This document shows, in pieces, positions 25,893-34,574 of a stretch of 64,000 nucleotides of DNA (its first letter is position 1; every line of letters starts with the position of its first letter). Source of the DNA: an uncultured Burkholderiaceae bacterium (lineage in GTDB: Bacteria > Pseudomonadota > Gammaproteobacteria > Burkholderiales > Burkholderiaceae_B); NCBI GenBank assembly GCA_934525625.1, contig CAKSZL010000001.1:124001-188000 (forward strand), read 5' to 3'. Under the pieces are notes generated by a model. That model had not been told where the DNA came from. It did not search any database and saw nothing but the letters and a program-made list of their open reading frames with translations. A program made the translations under genes and the position numbers.

Positions 25893-26798
25893 ATGAACCT
25901 GCAAGACATAGACCTGAATCTGTTGGTGGTTTTCAATCAGCTTCACAACGACGGCAGCGTGTCGGTGGCCGCCGAGAAGCTGGGGCTGAGCCAGCCCACC
26001 GTCAGCAATGCGCTGCGGCGGCTGCGCGTGCTGCTGAACGACGAATTGTTTCTGCGCACTACCAAGGGCATGGAGCCCACGCCCTATGCCGCCCAACTGG
26101 CCGAGCCCATCGCCTATGCGCTCAACACCATCCAGCGCTCGCTGGCCAGCCCGATGGTGTTCGAGCCTTCGGCCAGCAAGCGCACGTTCACGGTCGCCAT
26201 GACCGACCTGGGGGAAATAGAGCTGTTGCCGCCGCTGATGCATGCGCTGCACGAACTGGCGCCGGGCGTGACGCTAAGCACGGTGCGCAACAACCGCGAA
26301 AGCCTGCGCGAGGAAATGGAGACCGGCCAGGTCGACCTGGCCATAGGGCTGATTCCGCAGCTGAAGACGGGCTTTTTCCAGCAGCGGCTGTTCATGCAGC
26401 GCTACGTTTGCCTGTTCCGCGAGGGCCACCCGCTGGACGGCGCGCGCCTGACGCGCCGCCAGTTCTACGACGCCGAGCACGTGGTGGTGGTCTCGGCCGG
26501 CACGGGGCACGACAAGGTGCACGAGATCATAGACAGCGCGCCGGAGAAGCGCCGCGTCAGGCTATACGTGCCGCACTTCGTGGCGCTGGGCCACATCGTG
26601 CGCAATTCGGACATGATCGCCACCGTGCCTGAACGCTACGCGCTACGCTCGTCGCAGCCTTTCGGCCTGCGCTACCTGCCCCACCCCGTGCCCTTGCCCA
26701 CCATAGGCATCAATATGTTCTGGCACGCCAAGTTCCACCGCGAACCCGGCAACCAGTGGCTGCGGCAACTGGTGTTCAAGCTGTTCTCGGACTCCTGA
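25893..26798 (+). CDS. LysR-family regulator, NagR/NahR/DntR-like
   Basis: 301 residues from ATG 25893. The N-terminus LQDIDLNLLVVFNQL, the helix-turn-helix VSVAAEKLGLSQPTVSNALRRLR, the strings KGMEPTPYAAQLAEP, FTVAMTDLGEIE and the ending INMFWHAKFHREPGNQWLRQLVF are hallmarks of the NahR/NagR group. That group activates aromatic degradation genes in response to salicylate. It is divergent from the four-component hydroxylase operon, the arrangement seen for nagR and nagAa. Its 3' end directly abuts the remnant of a BrnT toxin gene. Confidence 0.93.
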   Translation: MNLQDIDLNLLVVFNQLHNDGSVSVAAEKLGLSQPTVSNALRRLRVLLNDELFLRTTKGMEPTPYAAQLAEPIAYALNTIQRSLASPMVFEPSASKRTFTVAMTDLGEIELLPPLMHALHELAPGVTLSTVRNNRESLREEMETGQVDLAIGLIPQLKTGFFQQRLFMQRYVCLFREGHPLDGARLTRRQFYDAEHVVVVSAGTGHDKVHEIIDSAPEKRRVRLYVPHFVALGHIVRNSDMIATVPERYALRSSQPFGLRYLPHPVPLPTIGINMFWHAKFHREPGNQWLRQLVFKLFSDS

Positions 26799-26808
26799 TC
26801 AGGGGCGA

Positions 26809-27054
26809 GACGCTGAAAAGCATGGCGTTTCAGCGGGTGAGGCTGAGCAGGTCTTCTTCAACCAACCTTTGCTTGTGTTAGCTGATGCTCGGCACATCCA
26901 GCAAGAAGCGCGATTCCATGCTCTTGGCAAGACCGATGCGACACGCCTGCTGCATCTGACTTTCACCCTACGCCAAGCAGGAAGCCTGATCCGCGTAATC
27001 TCCGCCAGAGATATGCACCGAAAGGAGCGAGCCATCTATGAACAAGCCGATTAA
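26809..27054 (+). pseudogene. brnT: BrnT-family (DUF497) toxin, N-terminally truncated
   Basis: The frame DAEKHGVSAGEAEQVFFNQPLL...LIRVISARDMHRKERAIYEQAD matches BrnT RNase toxins from the KHGVS motif to the C-terminus. The usual first ~12 residues and a start codon are missing: upstream in-frame codons contain no ATG, GTG or TTG and run back into the 3' end of the LysR gene. The first possible start (TTG 26869) would remove a third of the protein. The stop overlaps the antitoxin start by 17 bases, the normal toxin-antitoxin layout, so the pair was once complete. The truncation point coincides with the LysR stop codon, suggesting a recombination junction. Confidence 0.72.
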
Positions 27055-27319
27055 GACCACAAACAAAACAAAAGCCATCCCTCGGTTTGCGAACGAAGCC
27101 GATGAACGGGTCTTCTGGGAAACGCACGACTCCGCCGAATACCTTGACTGGTCGAACGCCCAGCGCGCCATGCTGCCCAACCTCAAACCCAGCACCCGCA
27201 CCATTTCGCTTCGGCTGCCGCAGCACTTGTTGGACGCCATCAAGGCCGCCGCCAATGCGCGGGACGTGCCCTACCAGTCGCTCATCAAGATTTGGCTACA
27301 AGAAAAGGTGCACGACTGA
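27038..27319 (+). CDS. CopG-type antitoxin of a BrnT/BrnA-like toxin-antitoxin pair
   Basis: 93 residues. The middle RVFWETHDSAEYLDWSNAQRAMLPNLKPSTRTISLRLPQHLLDAIKAAANARDVPYQSLIKIWL is characteristic of the CopG-antitoxin family that pairs with BrnT/DUF497 toxins. The ribbon-helix-helix DNA-binding part is ISLRLPQHLLDAIKAAANARDVPYQSLIKIWL. An AAGGAG ribosome site precedes the ATG by 11 bases. The partner toxin gene is truncated, so this may be a solitary antitoxin, possibly protecting against a related toxin elsewhere. Confidence 0.85.
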   Translation: MNKPIKTTNKTKAIPRFANEADERVFWETHDSAEYLDWSNAQRAMLPNLKPSTRTISLRLPQHLLDAIKAAANARDVPYQSLIKIWLQEKVHD

Positions 27320-27364
27320 TTCGAGGCAAGCCCGACCGTTCCAGCCTGATCAGAGTTTCTTGGT

Positions 27365-28849
27365 TTACCAGAACCCCAGCGCCTTCCACCACAGCCCGCC
27401 GACCACCGAGAAGATCAGCAGTTCCACGACGGCCATCACGAAGCCCACGCGCCACCACAGGCCCATAGTGACGTAGCCGCTGCCGAACACGATGGGCGAG
27501 GTGCCGGTGGCGTAGTGCGTCAGCGTCATCATGATGGCCGAGGACGCCACCATGATCAGCATGAAGAGGTTGATGTATTCGGGCGGTATCAGTTGCACGC
27601 CGACGGTGAGGAAGGCCAGCATCATGGCGCTGATGTGGGCGGTAGTGCTAGCGAAGAAGTAGTGCGAGAACAGGAAGATGAGCACCAGCACGGCGGCGGC
27701 CATCTCCCAGCTCATGCCGCTGCTCAGGATGCCGGCCTGCAGATTGCCCGAGAACCACGAGATGACGCCGTGCTTGTTCAACTGGCCGGCCATCATGACG
27801 AGCGCGCCGAACCAGACGAGGGTGTCCCAGGCGCTTTTCTCGCCCAGCACGTCGTCCCAGGTAATGGTGCCGCTAAGCAGCAACAGAAACAGGCCCAGCA
27901 GGGCCACGGCGGTGGCGTCCAGCGAGAAGGCCGGCCCGAACAGCATGCCCGGCACATCGGCCCACAGCACCAGCAGCAGCACGAACACGCCCATCATCAC
28001 GATTTCGGGCGGCTTGACCTGGCCCAGCTTACGCAACTCCTCTTTGGCAAAAGACACGGCATTGGGCGTATGCTTGACCTCGGGCGGGGCCAACAGATAG
28101 ATGATGACGGGCATCACCAGCATGGCGACCAGACCGGGCAGCAGCATGCACAGCGCCCAGGTCGACCACGACAGGTGCAGGTTCTGGTTGGTGGCGCGGC
28201 CCACGAAATCGACCACCAGCGGATTGGGCGCGGTGGCCGTGACGAACATGGCCGAGGTAATGGGGTTGGCGTGGTAGTTGACCAGCGCCAGATAAGTGCC
28301 CACCTTGCCCTGCGTGCCTTTCTCGGGGTCGGAATCGAAGGCGTTGGCGATGGAGCGCATGATGGGGTGAACGATGCCGCCGCCGCGCGCCGTGTTGCTG
28401 GGCGTGAACGGCGCCAGCAGCAGTTCGCACACGGCCAGGCCGTAGCCTATGCCTATGGTGCGCTTGCCCAGCAGCGAGATGAAGACGTAGCCGATGCGTG
28501 CGCCCAGGCCGGTTTTCTTCAGGCCGCGCGAAATCAGGATGGAAATCACGATGAGCCAGATCAAGGGGCTGGCAAAGCTGCTCAGCGCGTCGGCGATGGC
28601 CGCCGAGGACGACTCGGCCGTCACCTGCGAGAGCGCGACGATCATGATGGCCATCATCGCCATCACGCCTATCGCCATCACCTTCAGGATGATGGCGACG
28701 ATGGTCGTGATGAAAATGGCCAGCAGGCTCCAGGCCTTGGGCGTCAAACCCTCGGGCGTGGGCACCAGCAGCAGCCCGACAAGCACGCAGGTAGTGATGG
28801 CGGCCGGCCAGAACTTGAAGGGAACGGCCTCTTTGAAGTAGGCGAGCAT
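27365..28849 (-). CDS. Divalent anion:sodium symporter (DASS/SLC13, CitT/SodiT1-like)
   Basis: 494 residues, about 12-14 membrane segments. Family markers are LLLAPFTPSNTARGGGIVHPI (the SNT motif) and the C-terminal THYATGTSPIVFGSGYV, as in 2-oxoglutarate/malate translocators. It would import a di- or tricarboxylate. ATG 28849 lies 14 bases after GGAGG; an in-frame TTG at 28855 is at better spacing (8 bases) and may be the true start. It lies downstream of, and is separated by terminator-like hairpins from, a LIV-type binding-protein gene on the same strand. Confidence 0.9.
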   Translation of the reverse strand: MLAYFKEAVPFKFWPAAITTCVLVGLLLVPTPEGLTPKAWSLLAIFITTIVAIILKVMAIGVMAMMAIMIVALSQVTAESSSAAIADALSSFASPLIWLIVISILISRGLKKTGLGARIGYVFISLLGKRTIGIGYGLAVCELLLAPFTPSNTARGGGIVHPIMRSIANAFDSDPEKGTQGKVGTYLALVNYHANPITSAMFVTATAPNPLVVDFVGRATNQNLHLSWSTWALCMLLPGLVAMLVMPVIIYLLAPPEVKHTPNAVSFAKEELRKLGQVKPPEIVMMGVFVLLLVLWADVPGMLFGPAFSLDATAVALLGLFLLLLSGTITWDDVLGEKSAWDTLVWFGALVMMAGQLNKHGVISWFSGNLQAGILSSGMSWEMAAAVLVLIFLFSHYFFASTTAHISAMMLAFLTVGVQLIPPEYINLFMLIMVASSAIMMTLTHYATGTSPIVFGSGYVTMGLWWRVGFVMAVVELLIFSVVGGLWWKALGFW

Positions 28850-28998
28850 GTTCAAATGATAATCCTCCGGGGCGAAGGGCAGCGGCCGCCTGAAGCCTGC
28901 CAACACCAAAAAATCCCGTACAGTGCTAGAACCGGATTGCAGGCTAGACGCGCAGGACGGCGCATCATCGACGAAGTTTTGCCAGCATACCCGCAAAA

Positions 28999-29032
28999 AT
29001 CAAAAGCCCATTGATAAACAAGGGCTTTTGAT
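28999..29032 (-). terminator. Rho-independent terminator downstream of the binding-protein gene
   Basis: An 11-base-pair perfect stem (ATCAAAAGCCC / GGGCTTTTGAT) with a 12-base loop. On the minus strand it is followed by UUUU. It terminates the transcript from the gene ending at 29103. A second hairpin without a U tract (CGCACCGGC at 29060-29068 with GCCGGTGCG at 29084-29092) lies between. The rest of the 253-base gap 28850-29102 shows no gene. Confidence 0.8.
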
Positions 29033-29102
29033 GAGAATTATCAAAGGATGTCCACGCTGCGCACCGGCTCCTTTTACAGCGGGGCCGGTGCGTGCGTCCG
29101 TC

Positions 29103-30275
29103 TTACAGCGGGCAACTAGCGTGGTAGGCGTCTTTGTAGTTTTCCAGCGGCGTGGCGATGGTCTTCAGGTTCAAGCGGCCCTTGTCGTCCTTGGCCACTT
29201 CCATCACGTGCATGCTTTGCACCGGGAAGTGGTTGTTGCCGAAGCTGAAGTCGCCGCGCACCGAGGCGAAGTCCGCTTCTTTCAAGGCCGCCAGCAAGGC
29301 TTTCTTATCCGTTACGTTGCCGCTAACCTTGGCCAGCGAGGAATCCAGCAGCGCGGCGGCGTCATAGCTTTGCGCGGCGTAGTTCGAAGGAATGCGGCCA
29401 TATTTCTTCTCGAAGTCGGCAACGAACTGGCGGCTTTGGGCGTTGTCGAAATCGGGCGCCCAGAAGCCGCCGCTGATGATGCCCTGCGCCGCATCGCCGA
29501 TGGCGGGCAGCGACAATGCATCGACGACGAAGGTCGTCAGCAGCGGTACCTTGCCCATCAGGCCGGCCTGCGCATACTGCTTGGCGAAGGCCACGCCCAG
29601 GCCGCCGGGAAAGAAGGCGAATACGGCATCGGGCTTGGCAGCGGTTACCGTCGCCAGTTCGGCGGAGAAGTCCAACTGCGTCAGCGGCGTGTAGATTTCC
29701 TCGGCCAGCGGCTGCGCGTAGTAGCGCTTGAAGCCGGTGACGATGTCCTTGCCCGCCTGATAGTTGGGCGCCAGCACGGCGATGTTCTTGAAGCCTTTCT
29801 CTTGCGCGTACTTGCCCACGGCCTCGGCCGCCTGGTCGCCCTGCCATGAGGTGACGAACTGGTAAGGCGAGCATTGCGCGCCCGCAATCTGCGAAGGCCC
29901 GGCGTTGGAGCTGAGCAGCACCACTTCGTGGCTGGTAATGTACTTGTGGATGGCCATCATCACGTTCGAGAACGACACGCCGGTAATGATGGAAACCTTG
30001 TCGCGCTCGACCAGGCGGCGCGCAGCCTGCATCGCCACGTCGGGCTTGAACTGGCTGTCTTCCACCACCAGCTCCACCGGCACGCCGCCCAGCTTGCCGT
30101 CCTTGGCCTCCAGATACAACTTGAAGCCGTCGAGCTGGTCCTGGCCAACGCCGGCCGTCGGGCCGGACAGCTCGCCGATGAAGCCGATCTTGACGGGGTC
30201 TTGCGCCTGCGCGCCGGTACAGAACGCCGCCGTTATGGCCGCCGCGGCCAGTACGGCCCTGAATTTTCCTTGCAT
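29103..30275 (-). CDS. Periplasmic LIV-type ABC substrate-binding protein (orphan)
   Basis: 390 residues with a signal peptide (MQGKFRAVLAAAAI...CTGAQA, cut near residue 24) and a Peripla_BP_6 fold beginning VKIGFIGELSGPTAGVGQDQ. It is a paralogue of the protein at 13727-14896 and likewise has no adjacent permease or ATPase genes. It follows a Rieske oxygenase gene by 117 bases on the same strand, so it may deliver that enzyme's substrate to a shared LivHMGF complex (inference). Confidence 0.9.
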   Translation of the reverse strand: MQGKFRAVLAAAAITAAFCTGAQAQDPVKIGFIGELSGPTAGVGQDQLDGFKLYLEAKDGKLGGVPVELVVEDSQFKPDVAMQAARRLVERDKVSIITGVSFSNVMMAIHKYITSHEVVLLSSNAGPSQIAGAQCSPYQFVTSWQGDQAAEAVGKYAQEKGFKNIAVLAPNYQAGKDIVTGFKRYYAQPLAEEIYTPLTQLDFSAELATVTAAKPDAVFAFFPGGLGVAFAKQYAQAGLMGKVPLLTTFVVDALSLPAIGDAAQGIISGGFWAPDFDNAQSRQFVADFEKKYGRIPSNYAAQSYDAAALLDSSLAKVSGNVTDKKALLAALKEADFASVRGDFSFGNNHFPVQSMHVMEVAKDDKGRLNLKTIATPLENYKDAYHASCPL

Positions 30276-30392
30276 GATGAGTCTCCTGGTATTGTTGCTC
30301 TGCTTGTGCTTGCCGACTTGATACCGCTACGCGCCTCGCGGGGCTGGCAGACCCCGCGAGCCGTTTTTCGAATAAGTTGAGCGGACGCCGGC

Positions 30393-31454
30393 TTAGGCGT
30401 GCGCGGCTTCCGCTTGCTTGCGCTCGGCGCCGCCCTGTTCCGCGGCGATCATTTTTTCCAGCGTGCGGCGCATGCGCACCGGCCCCGCGTCCACGCTCAG
30501 CAAGACAGGTTTCAAGTCCCAGAAATTGGCGTCGCCTATGGCCTGCTGCTGCGCGGCGATGATGGGCTTGTCTTGCATCTCGAAGGCGTAGCGGCGCAGG
30601 GTGCGGAATTTCTCATCGTCTTCCGGGGACAGATTGGTGCCCGGCGGCATGGCCGCGATGAAGTGGTAGTGCGTAGTGTGTTCGGTTTCGGGCGTAAGAA
30701 TGTGTATGCCGTAGTACCAGCCGTGGTCTTCGCGCTGGCCGCCCACCTCGTGCACGCCGGTATCCAGCAGGAAGCAGCTCGGCGCCATCCAGCGCATGTT
30801 CGTCCACATGTCGACGGGCTTGCCGTCGCGGCGGTACAGCAGGTCGAAAATGCCAGGCACCGACACATTGGGCATCCAGCGATTGCACTGCACCCCGTCT
30901 TCCTGCTCGGCCATGACCTGATCAGCCCCCACCTGCTCGGGGCTGCCGAGATAGCCGTCGTGCAGGTAGGTGATGTGGCTGAGGTCGAGCAGGTTTTCGC
31001 CCATCAGCTCATAATTACAGGCCATGTGCAGATAGCCGCCGCTGATGCCGAAGCCCGTGCCTTCGTCCAATACGCTGTAATCGGGAATGCGCGCCGGGTC
31101 GGCCGACTGGTCGCCCATCCACACCCATAGCAGGCCGTGCTTTTCCTGCACGGGGTAGGCGTCCACCCGCGCCGCCGCCGGAATCCGGCCGTCGCCGTGC
31201 GGGTTCTTGATGCACTTGCCGCTGCAATCGAATTGCAAGCCGTGGTAGGCGCATTCGATGGCGTCGCCGACCACCTTGCCCATGCTCAGCGGAATGAAGC
31301 GGTGCGGGCAGCGGTCTTGTATGGCCACCGCTTCGCCATTCTGCTTGCGGTAGAACACGATTTTTTCGCCCAGAATCTGGCGTGCGAAAGGTTCGCCGGT
31401 TTTGATGGTTTCCTGAGTACAGACCACGTACCAAGCGTTTCGTACGAATGCCAT
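30393..31454 (-). CDS. Rieske oxygenase, vanillate O-demethylase oxygenase-like
   Basis: 353 residues. Rieske ligands are C49-x-H51 and C68-x2-H71 (RCPHRF, CAYHGL). The iron site is DLSHITYLH in the ENLLDLSH context typical of VanA/dicamba-type monooxygenases, and the start MAFVRNAWYV also fits them. It would use an unlinked reductase; none is adjacent. ATG 31454 follows AAGGAG. The gene is divergent from a TetR gene across a palindromic site. Confidence 0.9.
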   Translation of the reverse strand: MAFVRNAWYVVCTQETIKTGEPFARQILGEKIVFYRKQNGEAVAIQDRCPHRFIPLSMGKVVGDAIECAYHGLQFDCSGKCIKNPHGDGRIPAAARVDAYPVQEKHGLLWVWMGDQSADPARIPDYSVLDEGTGFGISGGYLHMACNYELMGENLLDLSHITYLHDGYLGSPEQVGADQVMAEQEDGVQCNRWMPNVSVPGIFDLLYRRDGKPVDMWTNMRWMAPSCFLLDTGVHEVGGQREDHGWYYGIHILTPETEHTTHYHFIAAMPPGTNLSPEDDEKFRTLRRYAFEMQDKPIIAAQQQAIGDANFWDLKPVLLSVDAGPVRMRRTLEKMIAAEQGGAERKQAEAAHA

Positions 31455-31509
31455 GCTTGTCTCCTTGTGTTGTGCGCGGGTCATGCAGTGCGATATGGAT
31501 TAATTTATC

Positions 31510-31531
31510 ACAAACAGAGCGCACGGTTTGT
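31510..31531. promoter_or_regulatory. Imperfect palindrome between divergent oxygenase and TetR genes, candidate TetR operator
   Basis: The arms ACAAACAGAGC (31510-31520) and GCACGGTTTGT (31521-31531) are inverted repeats matching at 9 of 11 positions. The site lies 56 bases before the oxygenase start and 37 before the TetR start, the expected place for an autoregulating repressor. Confidence 0.5.
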
Positions 31532-31567
31532 AAATTTGAGATAATACAGATACCCGGAAAAACCCTC

Positions 31568-32368
31568 ATGGATATAATCCCCGCAACACTCCCGAGCCCC
31601 CAGGCCCGGCCGCCTCGCAGACATTGGCCGCTTATGACTACCACTACCGCCCGCGCCGCCGAAAAAACTGGCTCGCCATCACGTCAGCCACTTCCCCGCC
31701 GCAAGCAGGAAGACCGCAGCCGCGATGCGCGCGAGCGTCTGCTGAGCGCCACGATAGAAGTGCTGCTGCAACGAGGATACAACGGCCTGACGACCAAGGA
31801 GGTCGCCAAGACGGCGGGCATGTCCAATGGCGCGCTGATGCATCACTACGCCACCAAGGGCGAGCTGGTCATCGCCGCCACCAAGGCCGTCTACGACGAA
31901 TGGATACTGCGCGGCCAGCGCATCGCGCGCACGCCCGAGGCCGTGGAACACCCGCTGGAAGGCTTCATCTCGGACAGCACCAGCGTGTACTTCGACTGGC
32001 CCTACTTCGCCGCGCTGGAAGTGGTAATCGTGGCGCGCACCGACGAAGCCCTAATGCGACACATCGTGCCCGTGATGGAGCACTACCGCGAAACCACCAA
32101 CGCCTTGTGGCTGGAAGTATTCCGCAAGGCGGGCTATTCGGAAACCGACGCGCAGAGCATACTGAACCTGACGCTGAACATGGTGCGGGGCATGGGCATC
32201 AACCGCATCTGGAAGCACGACGACGCCCGCTACCGGGCCTTGCTGAAAGACTGGGTGGCGTTCGTGAACAAGCAGTTCGGCCCGCCCAAGAGGCGGGCGC
32301 AAGCCGCGCCGGCCGCTAAACCCGCCGCCAAGGCCGCCGCGCGCAAACGTCAGCCCCGGCCCTCATAG
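31568..32368 (+). CDS. TetR-family transcriptional regulator
   Basis: 266 residues from ATG 31568, or 244 from ATG 31634; the first ~50 residues are low-complexity and charged. The TetR helix-turn-helix reads RERLLSATIEVLLQRGYNGLTTKEVAKTAGMSNGALMHHYATKGELV. The C-terminal ligand-binding part is followed by a basic Ala/Lys/Arg tail (RRAQAAPAAKPAAKAAARKR) unusual for the family. It is divergent from the vanillate-type oxygenase gene, its probable target, and ends just before a strong terminator. Confidence 0.9.
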   Translation: MDIIPATLPSPQARPPRRHWPLMTTTTARAAEKTGSPSRQPLPRRKQEDRSRDARERLLSATIEVLLQRGYNGLTTKEVAKTAGMSNGALMHHYATKGELVIAATKAVYDEWILRGQRIARTPEAVEHPLEGFISDSTSVYFDWPYFAALEVVIVARTDEALMRHIVPVMEHYRETTNALWLEVFRKAGYSETDAQSILNLTLNMVRGMGINRIWKHDDARYRALLKDWVAFVNKQFGPPKRRAQAAPAAKPAAKAAARKRQPRPS

Positions 32369-32387
32369 CCACCTGCCCTAGCCGCCG

Positions 32388-32427
32388 AGCCTTGAGCCCG
32401 CCATTTGCGCGGGACTCAAGGCTTTTT
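32388..32427 (+). terminator. Rho-independent terminator of the TetR gene
   Basis: AGCCTTGAGCCCGC pairs with GCGGGACTCAAGGCT with a single bulge, followed by five T residues (32423-32427). It serves the plus-strand TetR gene and overlaps the stop codon of the convergent dsbC gene. Confidence 0.82.
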
Positions 32428-33381
32428 CACGTCCGGCTTTTTCATGTCCACCAGACGGCGCGTCAACTGGTCGAAGTTCATCGCGCCACCGACCCGGGTG
32501 CCGTCCTCGAAGAACACCGCGGGCGTGCCGCGCACGTTGTGCTGTTTACCGAAAGCCAGCAGTTCGTCGATATTGGTTTCGCAGGTGGCCTTGGGCGGCA
32601 GTTTGCCGTCCAGCATCCACGCGCGCAGCGTCGCCACCGAATCCTTGGCGCACATGATGTGTTCGGCTTTTTCGCGCGAATCCGGCGCCAGGATGGGGAA
32701 CATCACCGAGTAGATGGTAATGTCGTCGAAACGCTCCAGCGTGCGGTGGAACTGCTTGCAGTAGCCGCAGTTGGGGTCTTCGAAGATGGCGATCTTGCGC
32801 TCGCCGGTGCCGCGCACCTGCTTGACGGCGGACGCCAGCGGCAGGTTTTCGAAGGGAATGGCGGTCAGCCTGGCCATGCGTTCGGCCGTCAGGTCGGTGC
32901 GCGTTTCCAGGTCGATGAGCGAACCCTGCAACACGTAGCGCCCGGTGGCGTCGACGTAGAACAACTCGCCCTGCACCGGAATCTCGTACACGCCGGTGAA
33001 GGGGGTTTCGATGGCCTCGCCCACCGCCAGGCCGGGGAAGCGCTTGTCGAAGCTTTGCTTGATGTTGGCCTTGATGGCTTCCAGCGAGGCGCGCTCGGCG
33101 GCGGCCGTGTCGACGGCCGGGGCGACCGCGCCGGCTGACTGTTCGGCGGCGCCGGAGACCGCGGCGTCCGCAACGGCGGCATTGCCAGAGTCGGCAGCGC
33201 TTGCGCCGCTGGCGCCGGCGGCGGGCGCCGCGCTTTCCGCCTGGGCGGCCGGCTGCGACGCCGAGGTGTCTGCCCAGGACGCCGTTCCCATCAACCCCCA
33301 GCAGGCGGCCAAAGCCAAAGCGCTCTTCGAGATGGTGTGCCGTGCCGGGCGGAAATGAGGCAGGGAAAGACGAACAGGCAT
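32416..33381 (-). CDS. dsbC: DsbC-type periplasmic thiol:disulfide isomerase
   Basis: 321 residues. A signal peptide (cut near TASWA) is followed by an Ala/Ser-rich low-complexity stretch (about 40-95), a dimerisation domain (about 100-185) and a thioredoxin fold. Its active site is C205-G-Y-C208 in FEDPNCGYCKQF, with the cis-proline loop VRGTPAVFF. It isomerises wrong disulfides in the periplasm. The low-complexity insert makes it longer than the usual ~240 residues. It is followed on the same strand direction by no gene; the ubiquinone-type hydroxylase gene lies upstream (20-base gap). Confidence 0.92.
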   Translation of the reverse strand: MPVRLSLPHFRPARHTISKSALALAACWGLMGTASWADTSASQPAAQAESAAPAAGASGASAADSGNAAVADAAVSGAAEQSAGAVAPAVDTAAAERASLEAIKANIKQSFDKRFPGLAVGEAIETPFTGVYEIPVQGELFYVDATGRYVLQGSLIDLETRTDLTAERMARLTAIPFENLPLASAVKQVRGTGERKIAIFEDPNCGYCKQFHRTLERFDDITIYSVMFPILAPDSREKAEHIMCAKDSVATLRAWMLDGKLPPKATCETNIDELLAFGKQHNVRGTPAVFFEDGTRVGGAMNFDQLTRRLVDMKKPDVKKP

Positions 33382-33401
33382 ACGTATCCTCGTACGAAAA
33401 A

Positions 33402-34574
33402 TCAGTTATTCGAAGCGGCGGCGATAAGCCGCTGCTTGACCCAGGGCAGGCGGTCGACCAGCTTCATGCCCAGGTTTCGCCCCAGCACCAGCGGGGGCAG
33501 GTCGGCGGCGAACAGGCGGTGCAGGCCATCGGTAGCCATGCGCATGGCCCACACGGGTTCGGCCCGCGCACGCCGGTAGCGGCGCAATATGGTTTCGTCG
33601 CCGGGGCTGACCAGCGCTGGCTTTTCGACCAGCACGCGCAGCAAATGTTCCACGTCGCCCAGGCCCAGGTTCAAGCCCTGGCCGGCCAGCGGGTGCACGC
33701 GATGCGCGGCGTCGCCCACCAGCGCCACGCCGGGCGCGATCATGTCGCTATAGGCCAGCGTCAGCGGAAAACCCAGCACGTCGGCGCGCACTGCCAGCGT
33801 TCCCAGGCAGCCGCCGGTGACGGCCGCCAGCAAGGCCTGCACGTATTCGGCGCGCGCTTCGGACGCCATCGCCAGCACGGCCTGCGCGCGCGAGCGCTCC
33901 ATGGACCAGACCAGCGACACCTGCGGCCCCTGGGCCGTATCGGGCATGGGCAGCAAGGCCACGACTTCGCCGTCGACGAACCACTGCCGGGCGATGCCGT
34001 CGTGCGGCACTTGCGCCGTCAGGTGCGCCACCAAACCTACTTGATGATAATCGCGTTCGGTGAAGGCAATGCCCGCCGCCTGCCGCACGGCCGAGTGCAT
34101 GCCGTCCGCGCCGATGACCAGTTGTGCCGCCAATTCACGGCCCGAGGCCGTGGCCAGGCCCTCGGGCGTGAGGCGCTCGAAGCGGTCTTCCAGCCAATCG
34201 ACGCCGAAAATCTGCAAGGCCTGGTACAGGCCGCGCTCCAGCTCGCCGGACTCGACTATCCAGGCCAAAGCCGGCTGCATGCGCTGCCAGGCGCGCAGGT
34301 CGACGCTGCCGCCGGCGTCGCCGTGCACCTGCATGCCCTCGACGGCGGTGATGCGCTTGGCGTCGAGCAAACCCCAGACGCCCAGCTCTTGCAGAAAACC
34401 CTGCGCGGGCGGCGACACCGCATACACGCGGGGGTGATAGACGTCGCGCTCGGCCGGCGCGGGCGGCTGGCGCGGGCCCAACAGGCAGGGCTTGCAGCCG
34501 GCGCGCGCCAGGCCCAGGGCGGCGGCCAGGCCCACCAGGCCCGTGCCGCATACGGCGATGGAGGAAGATTTCAT
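33402..34574 (-). CDS. UbiH/UbiF/COQ6-family FAD-dependent monooxygenase
   Basis: 390 residues from ATG 34574, which overlaps the mltA stop as ATGA. The FAD Rossmann motif is AVCGTGLVGLAAALGLARAG. The family motif is VIGADGMHSAVR. The second FAD motif is PGVALVGDAAHRVHPLAGQGLNLGLGD. These enzymes hydroxylate the ring in ubiquinone synthesis. Which position this one modifies (C5, C6 or C1) cannot be told by reading alone. The open frame upstream of 34574 is the antisense of nothing functional and is not used. Confidence 0.88.
   Translation of the reverse strand: MKSSSIAVCGTGLVGLAAALGLARAGCKPCLLGPRQPPAPAERDVYHPRVYAVSPPAQGFLQELGVWGLLDAKRITAVEGMQVHGDAGGSVDLRAWQRMQPALAWIVESGELERGLYQALQIFGVDWLEDRFERLTPEGLATASGRELAAQLVIGADGMHSAVRQAAGIAFTERDYHQVGLVAHLTAQVPHDGIARQWFVDGEVVALLPMPDTAQGPQVSLVWSMERSRAQAVLAMASEARAEYVQALLAAVTGGCLGTLAVRADVLGFPLTLAYSDMIAPGVALVGDAAHRVHPLAGQGLNLGLGDVEHLLRVLVEKPALVSPGDETILRRYRRARAEPVWAMRMATDGLHRLFAADLPPLVLGRNLGMKLVDRLPWVKQRLIAAASNN

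Noticed and set aside
30335..30360. Strong hairpin CTCGCGGGG/CCCCGCGAG followed by TTTTT on the plus strand
   Set aside because: No plus-strand gene ends before it; both neighbours are minus-strand genes, for which no U tract follows, so I do not call it a terminator. It may still affect RNA between the two genes.
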